Shown in pieces: positions 50,786 through 59,761 of a stretch of 64,000 bases of DNA (positions are counted from its first letter, which is position 1; each line of letters starts with the position of its first letter). The stretch is from Bacillus sp. NP157 (GTDB lineage: Bacteria; Pseudomonadota; Gammaproteobacteria; Xanthomonadales; Rhodanobacteraceae): positions 992,001 to 1,056,000 of the forward strand of contig CP076546.1 of NCBI GenBank assembly GCA_018889975.1, in the 5' to 3' direction. Below the pieces are notes generated by a model, which saw nothing but the letters and a program-made list of their open reading frames with translations, searched no databases and was not told the origin of the DNA. Both the position numbers and the translations under genes were made by a program.

Positions 50786-51649
50786 ATGAAACACCATACC
50801 GTTAGCGCGAATGGCATCCGCCAGCACTACATCGACGCGGGCGAGGGCGCGGCTGTCGTCCTCCTGCACGGGTTCCCCGAGACGAGCTATGCATGGCGAC
50901 ACCAGATACCGGCGCTGGCGAAGCGTTATCGCGTGATCGCGCCGGACCTGCGGGGATACGGCAAGACCGACAAGCCCGCCACGGGTTACGACAAGCGCAA
51001 CATGGCCAGGGACCTTGTCGCCTTGCTCGACCACCTTGGCATCGATCGCATCGCGCTGGTCGGGCATGACCGCGGCGCGCGCGTCGCGACCCGCTTCGCC
51101 AAGGACCACCCGTATCGCGTCGACCGCCTGGTGGTGATGGACAACGTGCCGACGCGCATCGTCGCCCAGTCGATGAACGCCCGGCTCGCGAAGGCGTACT
51201 GGTTCTTCAGCTTCCACCAGGTGCTCGACCTGCCCGAGGCGCTCATCGCCGGGCGGGAGGACGTGTGGCTACGGCACTTCTTCAGCGACTGGTGCTATGA
51301 CCCGCACACCATCGCGGGCGCGGACTTCGACGCCTACGTGGCGGCATATCGCGAGCCGGGCGCCGTGCGCGGCGCGATGAGCGACTACCGGGCCGCGCCC
51401 GAGGATGTGCTGCAGGACGAGCAGGACGCCGACCAATTGATTGCCTGTCCGACGATGTCGATCTGGGGCGCCGACTTCGAAGCCGTCGGTGGCTCCTTCG
51501 ACATGGCCGCCGTGTGGCGGGGCATGGCAACGCATCTCCGCGCCGAGCCGATCGCACAGTGCGGGCACCTGCCGCAGGAAGAACAGCCCGAGATCGTCAA
51601 CGGCCTGCTGCTCGATTTCCTGCAGGGTTGGAACGGGGGTGCGGCATGA
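50786..51649 (+). CDS. Alpha/beta hydrolase of the haloacetate dehalogenase/epoxide hydrolase type
   Basis: This 287-aa cytoplasmic protein has the alpha/beta fold with VVLLHGFPETSYAWRHQIPAL, APDLRGYGKTDKP, and a nucleophile elbow with aspartate rather than serine, VGHDRGARVATRF, typical of haloacetate dehalogenases and epoxide hydrolases. The C-terminal histidine lies in AQCGHLPQEEQPE. The ATG at 50786 is chosen as the fold begins there; an open extension upstream is Arg-rich. The next gene overlaps by four bases (ATGA). Confidence 0.86.
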   Translation: MKHHTVSANGIRQHYIDAGEGAAVVLLHGFPETSYAWRHQIPALAKRYRVIAPDLRGYGKTDKPATGYDKRNMARDLVALLDHLGIDRIALVGHDRGARVATRFAKDHPYRVDRLVVMDNVPTRIVAQSMNARLAKAYWFFSFHQVLDLPEALIAGREDVWLRHFFSDWCYDPHTIAGADFDAYVAAYREPGAVRGAMSDYRAAPEDVLQDEQDADQLIACPTMSIWGADFEAVGGSFDMAAVWRGMATHLRAEPIAQCGHLPQEEQPEIVNGLLLDFLQGWNGGAA

Positions 51650-52596
51650 AGCGGCCGTGGCTTTCGGTGTCGTTGTTGGCGGTCGTGGGCGTGGTGGGCG
51701 CCGTGGCGGCCGCCGATGTCCGGGTCGGCCCGCAGGGGCCCGGCTTCTACCGGCTACGCATGGGCGGCGACGAAGTGACCGCCTTGCTCGATGGCACCCA
51801 TCCTTTCCCGGCCGATGAACTGCTCACGCATGTCGAGCGCAAGGAAGTCGATGCACGCCTCAAGGCGGATTACCTGGCCTCGCCCGTGCAGGGATCGATC
51901 AACGCGTTCCTGGTCCGTACACCCGATCGCCTGGTGTTGATCGACACGGGCGCGGGTCCGCTGTACGCGGGCGACGGTGGCTTCCTGCCCACGGCCTTGC
52001 TCGCGGCGGGGTATCGCCCCGAAGACGTCACCGACATCCTCCTTACCCACCTGCACCGGGATCATGTCGGTGGGCTGATCCGCAACGGCACGATGCTTTT
52101 CCCGAACGCCATCGTGCACGTCAACCAGGCCGACGCCGACTTCTGGCTCAACCCGGCCAACGAGGGCAAGGTACAGAAGGTACTGCTGCCCATGTTCCCG
52201 GGAGCGATGGATTCGCTCGCGCCGTATCAGAAAGCGGGGCACGTGGTGACCTTCAAGGGCGAGACCGAGGTGCTGCCAGGCTTCCACGCCATTCCTGCAC
52301 CGGGGCACACGCCGGGACACACCTGGTACCTGGTCACCAGTGGCGATGAGCACCTGCTTGCATGGGGCGACACCGTCCACGTGGCGTCGGTGCAACTGGC
52401 GGACCCAGGCGCATCCATTCGCTACGACTACGACGAGGCGGCGGCCGCGGTCTCGCGCAAGCGTGCGCTGGAAGAGGCCACGGCCAGGGGCTACTGGGTC
52501 GCGGCGGCGCACGTGTCGTTCCCTGGCCTCGGACACATCAAGCGCGCGGGCGACGGCTACCAGTGGATCCCGGTGAACTACACGCGTACGCCCTGA
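51646..52596 (+). CDS. Secreted metallo-beta-lactamase-fold hydrolase
   Basis: This 316-aa protein has a signal peptide (WLSVSLLAVVGVVGAVAA) and an MBL fold with the zinc motif THLHRDHVGG, followed by GHTPGHTWYLV and WGDTVH and a terminal AAHVSFPGLGH. It resembles secreted quorum-quenching lactonase-like or MBL hydrolases. Its start overlaps the upstream alpha/beta hydrolase stop (ATGA), so the two are coupled although one is cytoplasmic and the other exported. The gene ends 1 bp before the convergent response regulator gene. Confidence 0.86.
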   Translation: MKRPWLSVSLLAVVGVVGAVAAADVRVGPQGPGFYRLRMGGDEVTALLDGTHPFPADELLTHVERKEVDARLKADYLASPVQGSINAFLVRTPDRLVLIDTGAGPLYAGDGGFLPTALLAAGYRPEDVTDILLTHLHRDHVGGLIRNGTMLFPNAIVHVNQADADFWLNPANEGKVQKVLLPMFPGAMDSLAPYQKAGHVVTFKGETEVLPGFHAIPAPGHTPGHTWYLVTSGDEHLLAWGDTVHVASVQLADPGASIRYDYDEAAAAVSRKRALEEATARGYWVAAAHVSFPGLGHIKRAGDGYQWIPVNYTRTP

Positions 52597-52597
52597 A

Positions 52598-53221
52598 TCA
52601 GGCGAGGTAGCCCCGGGCGAGCGCGATCGATAGCGCATGCGCCCGGTTGGTCGCCCGCAGCTTGCCCATCGCGTTGGAAAGATGCTCCTTGACCGTATCG
52701 GCGGCGATGCCGAGGTGCAGCGCGATCTGCTTGTTCTCCAGCCCCGCGGCCACACCGCGCAGCACGGACAGCTCGCGGTCGGTCAGCGGCTCGTCGCCGC
52801 GGTGGTCGGAGAGACGCCTGGCGACTTCCGCCGAGACGCGGTGCTGGCCTGCGTGGACCGCGCGGACGACGCCGACAAGGTCCTTCGGTAGCGACGTCTT
52901 CAGCAGGTAACCCTGCGCGCCGGCGTCGAGGGTCCGCCGCGCGGCCGCGTCGCCGCCATAGGTCGTCAGGACGATCACACGCGCCATCGGGTCGATCCTG
53001 CGCATGGCGCCCACTACCTCGTCGCCGTCCATGTCGGGTAGCTTGAGGTCGACCACCGCCACGTCGGGGCGCATCGTGCGGAACGCCTCGATGCCTTCGC
53101 TACCGGTGCCGGCCTGGCCGACGATGAGCACGTCCGGTTCGGCCGCCAGCATGGCGACGACGCCTGCGCGAAACAGGGGATGGTCGTCGACGACGATGAT
53201 GCGGATGGGTTGTGGCGTCAT
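52598..53221 (-). CDS. NarL/FixJ-type response regulator
   Basis: This 207-aa protein has a receiver domain (acidic pair in IVVDDHP, phosphoacceptor Asp58 in VAVVDLKLP, Lys in GYLLKTS) and a LuxR helix-turn-helix (LTDRELSVLRGVAAGLENKQIALHLGIAADTVKEHL). It is divergent from an AraC gene; the intergenic region carries a 9-bp inverted repeat. The arrangement parallels the NarL/AraC operon at 18.7-20.6 kb. The propeller kinases at 45997 or 62175 are candidate partners. Confidence 0.9.
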   Translation of the reverse strand: MTPQPIRIIVVDDHPLFRAGVVAMLAAEPDVLIVGQAGTGSEGIEAFRTMRPDVAVVDLKLPDMDGDEVVGAMRRIDPMARVIVLTTYGGDAAARRTLDAGAQGYLLKTSLPKDLVGVVRAVHAGQHRVSAEVARRLSDHRGDEPLTDRELSVLRGVAAGLENKQIALHLGIAADTVKEHLSNAMGKLRATNRAHALSIALARGYLA

Positions 53222-53308
53222 GGGGATACCGGGGCGGACTCCCGACGAGGTTACCGCGCTTCGGTGGCGCGTGCCTTGTCAAAACGCATCCGGGGTCGGC
53301 TTAGGAAA

Positions 53309-53332
53309 GTGACCCCCCATACAGGGGGTCAC
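53309..53332. promoter_or_regulatory. 9-bp perfect inverted repeat GTGACCCCC-N6-GGGGGTCAC
   Basis: Arms at 53309-53317 and 53324-53332 are exact reverse complements with a 6-base spacer CATACA. It lies between the NarL gene (start 53221, leftward) and the AraC gene (start 53393, rightward), 60 bp from the latter. A shorter relative with the same CCCCC/GGGGG core lies at 20659-20680 in the other AraC/NarL locus. Confidence 0.6.
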
Positions 53333-53392
53333 GCTGCGTGGTGCCGCGGATAGCATCCGATTCGTCTTCTCGCTGTGAAGATGGTGGACCCC

Positions 53393-53935
53393 ATGCAAAC
53401 CGATATGTCGTTGTCCCCGGCCCGTGCTTCCACGGGCACTCCCACGGTGCGAGTCGTCCAGCAACTGCTGGAGCAGGCCTTGCGCCAGATCGCGGATGTC
53501 GAGATGGCGGACCGCGCCGCATGTGCCCATTACATCACCCAGGCATTGCGGATCCATCGCGATGGGCTCAACCACGATGTGAAGCGTTACCAGAGCGGCC
53601 TGTCCGCGTGGCAGGTGCGGACGGTGAAGGAAGTCGCGCTCGCGCGCCTCGACCTTGGCCTCGCGATCACGGAACTGGCAGCCGCATGTCGTTTGTCACG
53701 GGGTTACTTCAGTCGCGCGTTCAAGGCGACCTTTGGCCAGAGTCCACATCGCTGGCGCCATGCCAGGCGCATCGAATACGCATGCGAACAACTTACTGGC
53801 ACATCGGGAACGTTGGCTGACATCGCCATGGCATCGGGCTTCAATGACCAGGCGCACTTCACGCGCTCGTTCAAGGCCGCGATGGGCGTGACCCCGCATT
53901 CCTATCGGAAGACACAGAGCGCTGTCGCGCGTTGA
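53393..53935 (+). CDS. Small AraC-family regulator
   Basis: This 180-aa protein consists of a ~75-residue N-terminal region of unknown fold and an AraC/XylS domain with both helix-turn-helix units (ITELAAACRLSRGYFSRAF and LADIAMASGFNDQAHFTRSF) and the end GVTPHSYRK. I chose the ATG at 53393 with GGTGGACCCC before it; GTG 53375 and ATG 53381 are alternatives. It lies directly upstream of the eight-gene run starting at 54060 and is its likely activator. It resembles the small AraC proteins at 19327 and 19863. Confidence 0.85.
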   Translation: MQTDMSLSPARASTGTPTVRVVQQLLEQALRQIADVEMADRAACAHYITQALRIHRDGLNHDVKRYQSGLSAWQVRTVKEVALARLDLGLAITELAAACRLSRGYFSRAFKATFGQSPHRWRHARRIEYACEQLTGTSGTLADIAMASGFNDQAHFTRSFKAAMGVTPHSYRKTQSAVAR

Positions 53936-54059
53936 AGCTCGATTTTTACCAAACGTCCGACACGATGGATTCCAAAGATTCTATTCGTGCGCAGCGTCGC
54001 TGCCTATCGTGAATGCCATCGCAGGACATGCCTGCGATCCATCCACGAGGACATCAACC

Positions 54060-54701
54060 ATGTCGTTCAACGAACTGATCAAGCCCGACACCTGTGCGCT
54101 CGCGCTCATCGATTTCCAGCCCGCGATGTTCCAGGGCGTGCAGAGCCACGATCGCAAAAGCATCATGGACAACGTGCAGATCCTGGCCCGCGCGGCGAAG
54201 CTGTTCAAGGTCCCGACCATCCTGACCACGGTCGCGAAGGACAGCTTCTCCGGCCCGTTCATGCCTGAAGTGACCGATGGCGTGTTCCCCGATCTCGACA
54301 TCATCGACCGCACCTCGATCAACTCGTGGTTGAACGACGACTTCCGCAAGGCCGTCGCCGCGACGGGCCGCAAGCGCTTCGTGCTGGCCGGCCTGTGGAC
54401 GGGTGCCTGCGTGAACTTTCCCACGTTGGACATGCTGCGCGAACGTTACGAAGTAATCGTCGTGACCGACGCGTGCGGCGATACCAGCGTCGAGGCGCAC
54501 GAGCGTGCCGTGCAGCGCATGGTCCAGGCCGGTGCGGTGCCGATGACCACGCTGCAGTTCATGTTCGAGCTCCAGCAGGACTGGGCACGTTCGGGCACGT
54601 ATGAAGGCGTCATGGACATCCTGCGTGACCTGACGCCGTACGGCATCCAGGTGCGCTTCTCCAAGTGGGCACTCGGTGAACATGCGTCTGAAGCGGGTTA
54701 A
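54060..54701 (+). CDS. Isochorismatase-family hydrolase (YcaC-like)
   Basis: This 213-aa protein has the cysteine hydrolase pattern: Asp18 in CALALIDFQPAMF and Cys117 in LAGLWTGACVNFP, with the segment IIDRTSINSW between them. It resembles YcaC-type hydrolases of unknown substrate. It is the first gene of a tightly packed operon. The start at 54060 follows the sequence GAGGACATCAACC. The AraC gene upstream is a likely regulator. Confidence 0.85.
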   Translation: MSFNELIKPDTCALALIDFQPAMFQGVQSHDRKSIMDNVQILARAAKLFKVPTILTTVAKDSFSGPFMPEVTDGVFPDLDIIDRTSINSWLNDDFRKAVAATGRKRFVLAGLWTGACVNFPTLDMLRERYEVIVVTDACGDTSVEAHERAVQRMVQAGAVPMTTLQFMFELQQDWARSGTYEGVMDILRDLTPYGIQVRFSKWALGEHASEAG

Positions 54702-54705
54702 GGCC

Positions 54706-54948
54706 ATGTCGCCGTATCTGATCTCACTCTGCTTCGGCCTCGCCGTCGGCATCGCCTATGGCTTCTCCGGCGTGCGCTCACCCGCGCCGCCGATGATCGC
54801 GCTGATCGGCCTGCTCGGCATGCTGGCAGGCGAAGCCGCCATTTCGTGGGCGAAGGGTCATCCGGATGCCTGGGCCAACCTCTGGCACAGCAAGAGCTTC
54901 GCGATCCCGAAGAGCGACGCGCCTCGTTCGAACGACGACCACGCCTGA
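54706..54948 (+). CDS. XapX-domain small membrane protein
   Basis: This 80-aa protein begins MSPYLISLCFGLAVGIAYGFSGVRSPAPPMIALIGLLGMLAGE, the XapX/DUF1427 pattern with two transmembrane segments around a proline-rich turn. The C-terminal ~35 residues are soluble and polar. XapX proteins are often found in operons with hydrolases and transporters. It starts 4 bp after the isochorismatase stop. Confidence 0.85.
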   Translation: MSPYLISLCFGLAVGIAYGFSGVRSPAPPMIALIGLLGMLAGEAAISWAKGHPDAWANLWHSKSFAIPKSDAPRSNDDHA

Positions 54949-54968
54949 TCCTTTTCCGGAGCTCCCCC

Positions 54969-56855
54969 ATGTCACACGCCCCCGTCCCGGACCTCATCCT
55001 GCATCGAGGCCTCTTCACCGCCCTTGACCGCCGCCGGCCCACGGTCAGCGCCGTGGCCATACACGACGGGCGGTTCCTCAAGGTGGGCGATGACCACGAG
55101 GTATTGGCTCTGGCCGGCCCGGGGACGCGCGTGGTCGATGTCGGTGGGCGCCGCGTGCTGCCCGGGCTGATCGACAACCACCTGCACCTGATCCGTGGTG
55201 GGCTCAATTTCAACATGGAGCTGCGCTGGGACGGCGTGCCCAGCCTCGCCGATGCCATGCGCATGCTGCGACAGCAGGTGGAGATCACGCCACCGCCGCA
55301 GTGGGTGCGCGTGGTGGGCGGTTTCACCGAACACCAGTTCGTCGAAAAGCGGTTGCCGACCCTCGCCGAGTTGAACGCCGTCGCGCCGGACACCCCGGTG
55401 TTCATCCTGCATCTCTACGATCGCGCCCTGCTCAATGCGGCGGCGCTGCGCGTCTGTGGGTATACGAAAGACACGCCGGCACCGCCCGGCGGCGAGATCC
55501 TGCGCGACGCCAGCGGCAATCCCACCGGCCTGCTGCTGGCCAAGCCCAACGCATCGATCCTCTACGCGACGCTGGCCAGGGGTCCGAAGCTGCCGTTCGA
55601 CTACCAGGTCAATTCCACCCGGCACTTCATGCGCGAACTCAACCGCCTCGGCATCACCGGCGCGATCGACGCCGGCGGTGGCGCGCAGAACTGGCCCGAT
55701 GACTATGCCGTCGTCCAGCAGCTGAACGATGCCGACCAGCTGACCATCCGCATCGCCTACAACCTCTTCACCCAGAAGCCGAAGCAGGAGAAGGACGACT
55801 TCCTCGCCTGGACGAAGTCGGTGACCTACCAGCAGGGCGACGATTACTTCAGGCACAACGGCGCGGGCGAGATGCTGGTCTTCTCCGCGGCGGACTTCGA
55901 GGATTTCCGCCAGCCGCGCCCGGACATGGCCCCGGAAATGGAAGGCGAGCTGGAAGAGGTGGTCCGCATCCTCGCGCAGAATCGCTGGCCGTGGCGGCTC
56001 CACGCGACTTACGACGAGACGATCAGTCGTGCGCTGGATGTCTTCGAGAAGGTCGCACAGGACATCCCGCTGGATGGCATCCACTGGTTCTTCGACCACG
56101 CCGAGACCATTTCCGACGCCTCGATCGATCGCATCGCCGCGCTGGGTGGTGGCGTGGCCGTGCAGCACCGCATGGCCTACCAGGGCGAATACTTCGTCGA
56201 GCGTTACGGTATCGGCGCGGCCCAGGCCACGCCACCCGTACGCAAGATGCTCGACGCCGGCGTGAAGGTCTCCGCCGGTACCGACGCGACCCGCGTGGCC
56301 TCGTACAACCCATGGGTCTCGCTTGCATGGCTGACCACCGGGCGCACGGTCGGCGGCTTGCGCCTGTACCCGCAGCGCAACTGCCTGGACCGCGAAGAAG
56401 CCCTACGCATGTGGACCGAGAACGTTACCTGGTTCTCCAACGAGGAAGGCAAGAAGGGCCGCATCGCGGAAGGCCAGCTGGCCGACCTGATCATCCCTGA
56501 CCGTGACTTCTTCGCCTGTGCCGAGGACGAGATCGCCGGCACGACCTCGCTGCTGACCATGGTCGGTGGCAAGGTGGTCTACGCCACGGGACCGTTCTGT
56601 CCGCTGGATGAAAGCGACGTGCCCGCGGCGATGCCGGACTGGTCGCCCGTCAATGCGTATGGCGGCTACGCCTCCTGGGCGGAACAGCAACTGCGCATGG
56701 ATGGTGCCGAACGACGGCGGCAGGCCGCTTGCGGATGCGCGAGCGGGTGTTCGGTACACGGCCATGACCACGGCCGTTCGCATGCGGCGAACCTGCCGGT
56801 CGATGACTTCAAGAGCTTCTGGGGCGCGCTGGGTTGCGCGTGCTGGGCCGTATGA
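54969..56855 (+). CDS. Amidohydrolase (YtcJ-like) with a Cys/His-rich tail
   Basis: This 628-aa protein is an amidohydrolase 3-type metal-dependent hydrolase. Motifs are the metal-binding NHLHLIRGG, LHATYDETI, the histidine in FFDHAETI and the Asp in GTDATRV near the C-terminal end of the barrel. The last ~45 residues are an unusual tail with CGCASGCSVHGHDHGRSH followed by GALGCACWAV, likely able to bind metal. It starts 20 bp after the XapX gene (SD GGAGCTCCCCC). Its stop overlaps the DoxX start (ATGA). Confidence 0.88.
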   Translation: MSHAPVPDLILHRGLFTALDRRRPTVSAVAIHDGRFLKVGDDHEVLALAGPGTRVVDVGGRRVLPGLIDNHLHLIRGGLNFNMELRWDGVPSLADAMRMLRQQVEITPPPQWVRVVGGFTEHQFVEKRLPTLAELNAVAPDTPVFILHLYDRALLNAAALRVCGYTKDTPAPPGGEILRDASGNPTGLLLAKPNASILYATLARGPKLPFDYQVNSTRHFMRELNRLGITGAIDAGGGAQNWPDDYAVVQQLNDADQLTIRIAYNLFTQKPKQEKDDFLAWTKSVTYQQGDDYFRHNGAGEMLVFSAADFEDFRQPRPDMAPEMEGELEEVVRILAQNRWPWRLHATYDETISRALDVFEKVAQDIPLDGIHWFFDHAETISDASIDRIAALGGGVAVQHRMAYQGEYFVERYGIGAAQATPPVRKMLDAGVKVSAGTDATRVASYNPWVSLAWLTTGRTVGGLRLYPQRNCLDREEALRMWTENVTWFSNEEGKKGRIAEGQLADLIIPDRDFFACAEDEIAGTTSLLTMVGGKVVYATGPFCPLDESDVPAAMPDWSPVNAYGGYASWAEQQLRMDGAERRRQAACGCASGCSVHGHDHGRSHAANLPVDDFKSFWGALGCACWAV

Positions 56856-57262
56856 ACCGGCCGGCCTCCCTCCGGATCGACCTCGTGCTGTGGATCGCGT
56901 TGCTCGCGTTGTGCTCGGCGTACCTGCAAGGCGCGGTGTGCAAGCTGCTGGATTTCGATGCGGCGATCGGCGAAATGCAGCATTTCGGGCTGTCGCCACC
57001 GCGGCTGTTCGCGTGCGGCGTCATCGTGTTCGAGCTGGTGTGCTCGCTGGCGATCCTCACCGGGCACCTGCGCTGGCTGGGTGCCTTCGCCCTTGCCTTG
57101 TTTACCTTCGCGGCGAACTTCCTCGCCAACGCCTGGTGGAACCAGCTCGCCGGACCCGGGCGCGACATGATGATGAACGGCTTCTTCGAACACCTCGGCC
57201 TCGCCGGTGCGTTCGTCTATGTCGGCTGGCTCGACCTGCGGGGACGCCTCCATGGCCGCTGA
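56852..57262 (+). CDS. DoxX-like membrane protein
   Basis: This 136-aa protein has four hydrophobic segments and the DoxX pattern LQGAVCKLLDFDAAIGEMQHFG (after segment 1), then VFELVCSLAILTG and a terminal GFFEHLGLAGAFVYVGWLDLRGR. DoxX proteins are membrane partners of redox enzymes or substrate uptake. The start overlaps the amidohydrolase stop by four bases and the end overlaps the MFS gene by 11 bases. Confidence 0.85.
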   Translation: MNRPASLRIDLVLWIALLALCSAYLQGAVCKLLDFDAAIGEMQHFGLSPPRLFACGVIVFELVCSLAILTGHLRWLGAFALALFTFAANFLANAWWNQLAGPGRDMMMNGFFEHLGLAGAFVYVGWLDLRGRLHGR

Positions 57263-58871
57263 ACAGGGTGGACTGGCCGATAGCCTGCGGCCGCTCAAGC
57301 ATGCGACGTTCGCCATCCTCTGGGTGGCGACGGTGCTGGGCAACACCGGCACCTTCATGCGCGACATCGCCAGCTCGTGGATGGTGACCGAACTGGGCGG
57401 CGGCCCCGCCGCGGTCTCGCTCATCCAGGCGGCCGGCTCCCTGCCGATCTTCCTGCTGGCGATCCCGGCCGGCGTGCTGTCGGACATCCTCGATCGCCGT
57501 CGCTTCCTGATCGCGGTGCAGATCCTGCTTGCGTGCGTCAGTGCCACGCTGATGATGCTGGCAGCGACCGGCGGCCTCAGCATCGCCGCGCTCATCGCCC
57601 TGACCTTCGTCGGCGGCATCGGTGCCGCGCTCGTCGGTCCCACGTGGCAGTCGATCGTGCCGGAGCTGGTCGATCGCAGCGAGTTGAAGGATGCGGTGTC
57701 GCTGAACTCGCTCGGCGTGAACATCGCCCGTGCGATCGGCCCGGCCGCAGGTGGCCTGATCCTCGCCGGCCTCGGCGCCGCGGCGACGTATGGCACCGGC
57801 GTCTGTAGCTACTTCCTGGTGATCGGTGCACTGGTCTGGTGGCGACGCAAGGCCACGAGCGAGACGGCGTTGCCGGAGAACTTCCTCGGCGCGTTTCGCG
57901 CCGGCTTGCGCTTCACCAAGGCGAGCAAGGACCTGCACGTCGTGCTTATCCGCGCGGCGGTGTTCTTCGCCTTCGCGTCGGCCGTGTGGGCGCTGCTGCC
58001 GCTGGTCGCCCGTGGCACCTTGCACGGTGGGGCCGGGTTTTATGGCGTGCTGATGGGCGCGGTCGGTGCCGGCGCCATCGGTGGTGCGTTACTGTTGCCG
58101 AGGATGCGTGCACGCTGCAGTGCCGATGCGCTGCTGTTAGGTGCGGCGCTGATGTCGGCCTTGGTGATGGCGATCCTCGCCCTCGTGCCGGTGAAGCTGG
58201 TGGCGTTCCTCGCCCTGCTGGTGCTCGGTGGTGCATGGATCATGTCGTTGACCACGTTCAACGGCGTCGCGCAGGGCATCCTGCCGAACTGGGTGCGGGG
58301 CAGGGCGCTCGCGGTTTACCTCACTGTGTTCAACGGGGCGATGGCCGCAGGCAGCATCGGCTGGGGTGCGCTTGCCGAAGCGGTGGGCGTCGCCCATGCG
58401 CTGCTGGTCAGCGCCGTGGGCCTGGTGATCGCGGCCTTCGTCATGCGCGCGATGCGCCTGCCGTCGGTCGACCTTGACCTTACCTCGTCGCACCAGTGGG
58501 CCGAACCGCTCACCGTCGAACCGGTCGCGAACGACCGCGGCCCCGTCCTCATCCTCGTCGAATATGACGTCGCCCGCGAAAGGCTTCCGGCGTTCCTGTC
58601 CGTGCTCGAACGCTTCTCCATGGAGCGCCTGCGCGACGGCGCCTATGCGTGGGGCGTCACCCAGGATTCGGGCAACCCCGAGCGTGTCGTCGAGTGGTTC
58701 ATGGTCGAATCCTGGGCCGAACACCTCCGCCAGCATGAGCGTTTCAGCCATGCGGGCGCCGATATCCAGGGCGAGGCGCTAACCTTCCATCGCGGCGCCC
58801 AGCCCCCATCGGTGACCCACCTCATCGGCGTGGACGCGCGTGCGCTCGCGCAAGGCCTTCCTTCTCGTTGA
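57252..58871 (+). CDS. MFS_3-type exporter with C-terminal ABM-like domain
   Basis: This 539-aa protein has an MFS core of about 12 segments (EntS/MFS_3 group; loop motif GVLSDILDRRRFLI) followed by a soluble ~100-residue C-terminal domain (from VLILVEYDVARERLPAFL to GEALTFHRG), resembling an antibiotic biosynthesis monooxygenase-like ferredoxin fold. This fusion is usual for the group. It likely exports a small molecule. It overlaps the DoxX gene by 11 bases, showing tight operon packing. Confidence 0.88.
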   Translation: MAAEQGGLADSLRPLKHATFAILWVATVLGNTGTFMRDIASSWMVTELGGGPAAVSLIQAAGSLPIFLLAIPAGVLSDILDRRRFLIAVQILLACVSATLMMLAATGGLSIAALIALTFVGGIGAALVGPTWQSIVPELVDRSELKDAVSLNSLGVNIARAIGPAAGGLILAGLGAAATYGTGVCSYFLVIGALVWWRRKATSETALPENFLGAFRAGLRFTKASKDLHVVLIRAAVFFAFASAVWALLPLVARGTLHGGAGFYGVLMGAVGAGAIGGALLLPRMRARCSADALLLGAALMSALVMAILALVPVKLVAFLALLVLGGAWIMSLTTFNGVAQGILPNWVRGRALAVYLTVFNGAMAAGSIGWGALAEAVGVAHALLVSAVGLVIAAFVMRAMRLPSVDLDLTSSHQWAEPLTVEPVANDRGPVLILVEYDVARERLPAFLSVLERFSMERLRDGAYAWGVTQDSGNPERVVEWFMVESWAEHLRQHERFSHAGADIQGEALTFHRGAQPPSVTHLIGVDARALAQGLPSR

Positions 58872-58888
58872 ACAACGGACTTATTCCC

Positions 58889-59761
58889 ATGCGTTCGCAT
58901 ATCCTGATCGCCTCGCTTGCCTTGCTCGCTTCCACGGCGGCGGCTGCTGCCACGCCCGGCTTCGCCGTCGGCGCGCAGTACGACACCACCCATGTGTACG
59001 TCGCGCCCGACGCGGTCGACGGCTTCGTGCGTAGCTTCACCGCCACCTTCGGCGGCCAGTCGACGAAGCAGGTCGTGGTCACCGTCACGCCCACGCCGTC
59101 GAGCACCTCGTCGCAGCTGGTGCAGACGCCGGTCGGCACCGTGTCGGTGTTTGGCTTCCATACGCCGGTACCGTATCCGTTCGGCCTGGAGCGCACTGGC
59201 TACCTGGTCACCGACCTCGACGCCGCGGTGAAGGCCGCGAATGCCGCGGGCGCCGCGACCCTCGTCGAGCCGTTCAACGACCCGATCGGACGCGATGCGG
59301 TGGTGACCTGGCCGGGTGGGGTGAACATGCAGCTGTACTGGCACACGAAGAAGCCCGATTACGCCTCCTTCGAACACATCCCCGAGAACCGCATCTACCT
59401 GCCGGCGGCGTCGGCGGATGCGTTCGTCAAGGCCTTCGTCCGCTTCTCCCATGGCAGCGTGGTATCGGACGATCGCAACGCACCCGGTACCGACATCGGC
59501 CGGAAGACTGGCAGCTACCGCCGGATCCGGATCGAATCGACCTTTGGCAAGGCGACGGTGCTCGTCACCAACGGCCAGCTCGACTGGCCCTACGGGGCGG
59601 AGACGACGGGCTACGAGGTCGGCGACCTCGACGCCACCCTGGCCCGTGCACGCGACAGCGGCGCGAAGGTCGTGGTGGATGCGCATGCCGAAGGCGGTCG
59701 TCGCGCGGCCATGCTGCAGTTCCCCGGCGGCTACGTCGCCGAAGTCCACAGCGGCAAATGA
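58889..59761 (+). CDS. Secreted VOC-superfamily protein
   Basis: This 290-aa protein has a signal peptide (HILIASLALLASTAAAAA) and two VOC/glyoxalase-like modules, each with a pattern GYLVTDLDAAVKAANAAGA and GYEVGDLDATLARARDSGA followed by a PGG strand (WPGGVNMQLYW, FPGGYVAEVHSG). This suggests a two-module periplasmic glyoxalase/dioxygenase fold, though metal ligands are not clear. The alternative TTG at 58868 would overlap the MFS stop. Its stop overlaps the next gene (ATGA). Confidence 0.82.
   Translation: MRSHILIASLALLASTAAAAATPGFAVGAQYDTTHVYVAPDAVDGFVRSFTATFGGQSTKQVVVTVTPTPSSTSSQLVQTPVGTVSVFGFHTPVPYPFGLERTGYLVTDLDAAVKAANAAGAATLVEPFNDPIGRDAVVTWPGGVNMQLYWHTKKPDYASFEHIPENRIYLPAASADAFVKAFVRFSHGSVVSDDRNAPGTDIGRKTGSYRRIRIESTFGKATVLVTNGQLDWPYGAETTGYEVGDLDATLARARDSGAKVVVDAHAEGGRRAAMLQFPGGYVAEVHSGK

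Noticed and set aside
54972-56168. A 398-codon minus-strand frame over the amidohydrolase gene
   Set aside because: It is the shadow of a gene with clear metal-binding motifs and lacks any motif itself.
57252-58871. MFS plus soluble C-terminal domain as a novel fusion
   Set aside because: This combination is common in MFS_3-type exporters, so it is not unusual.
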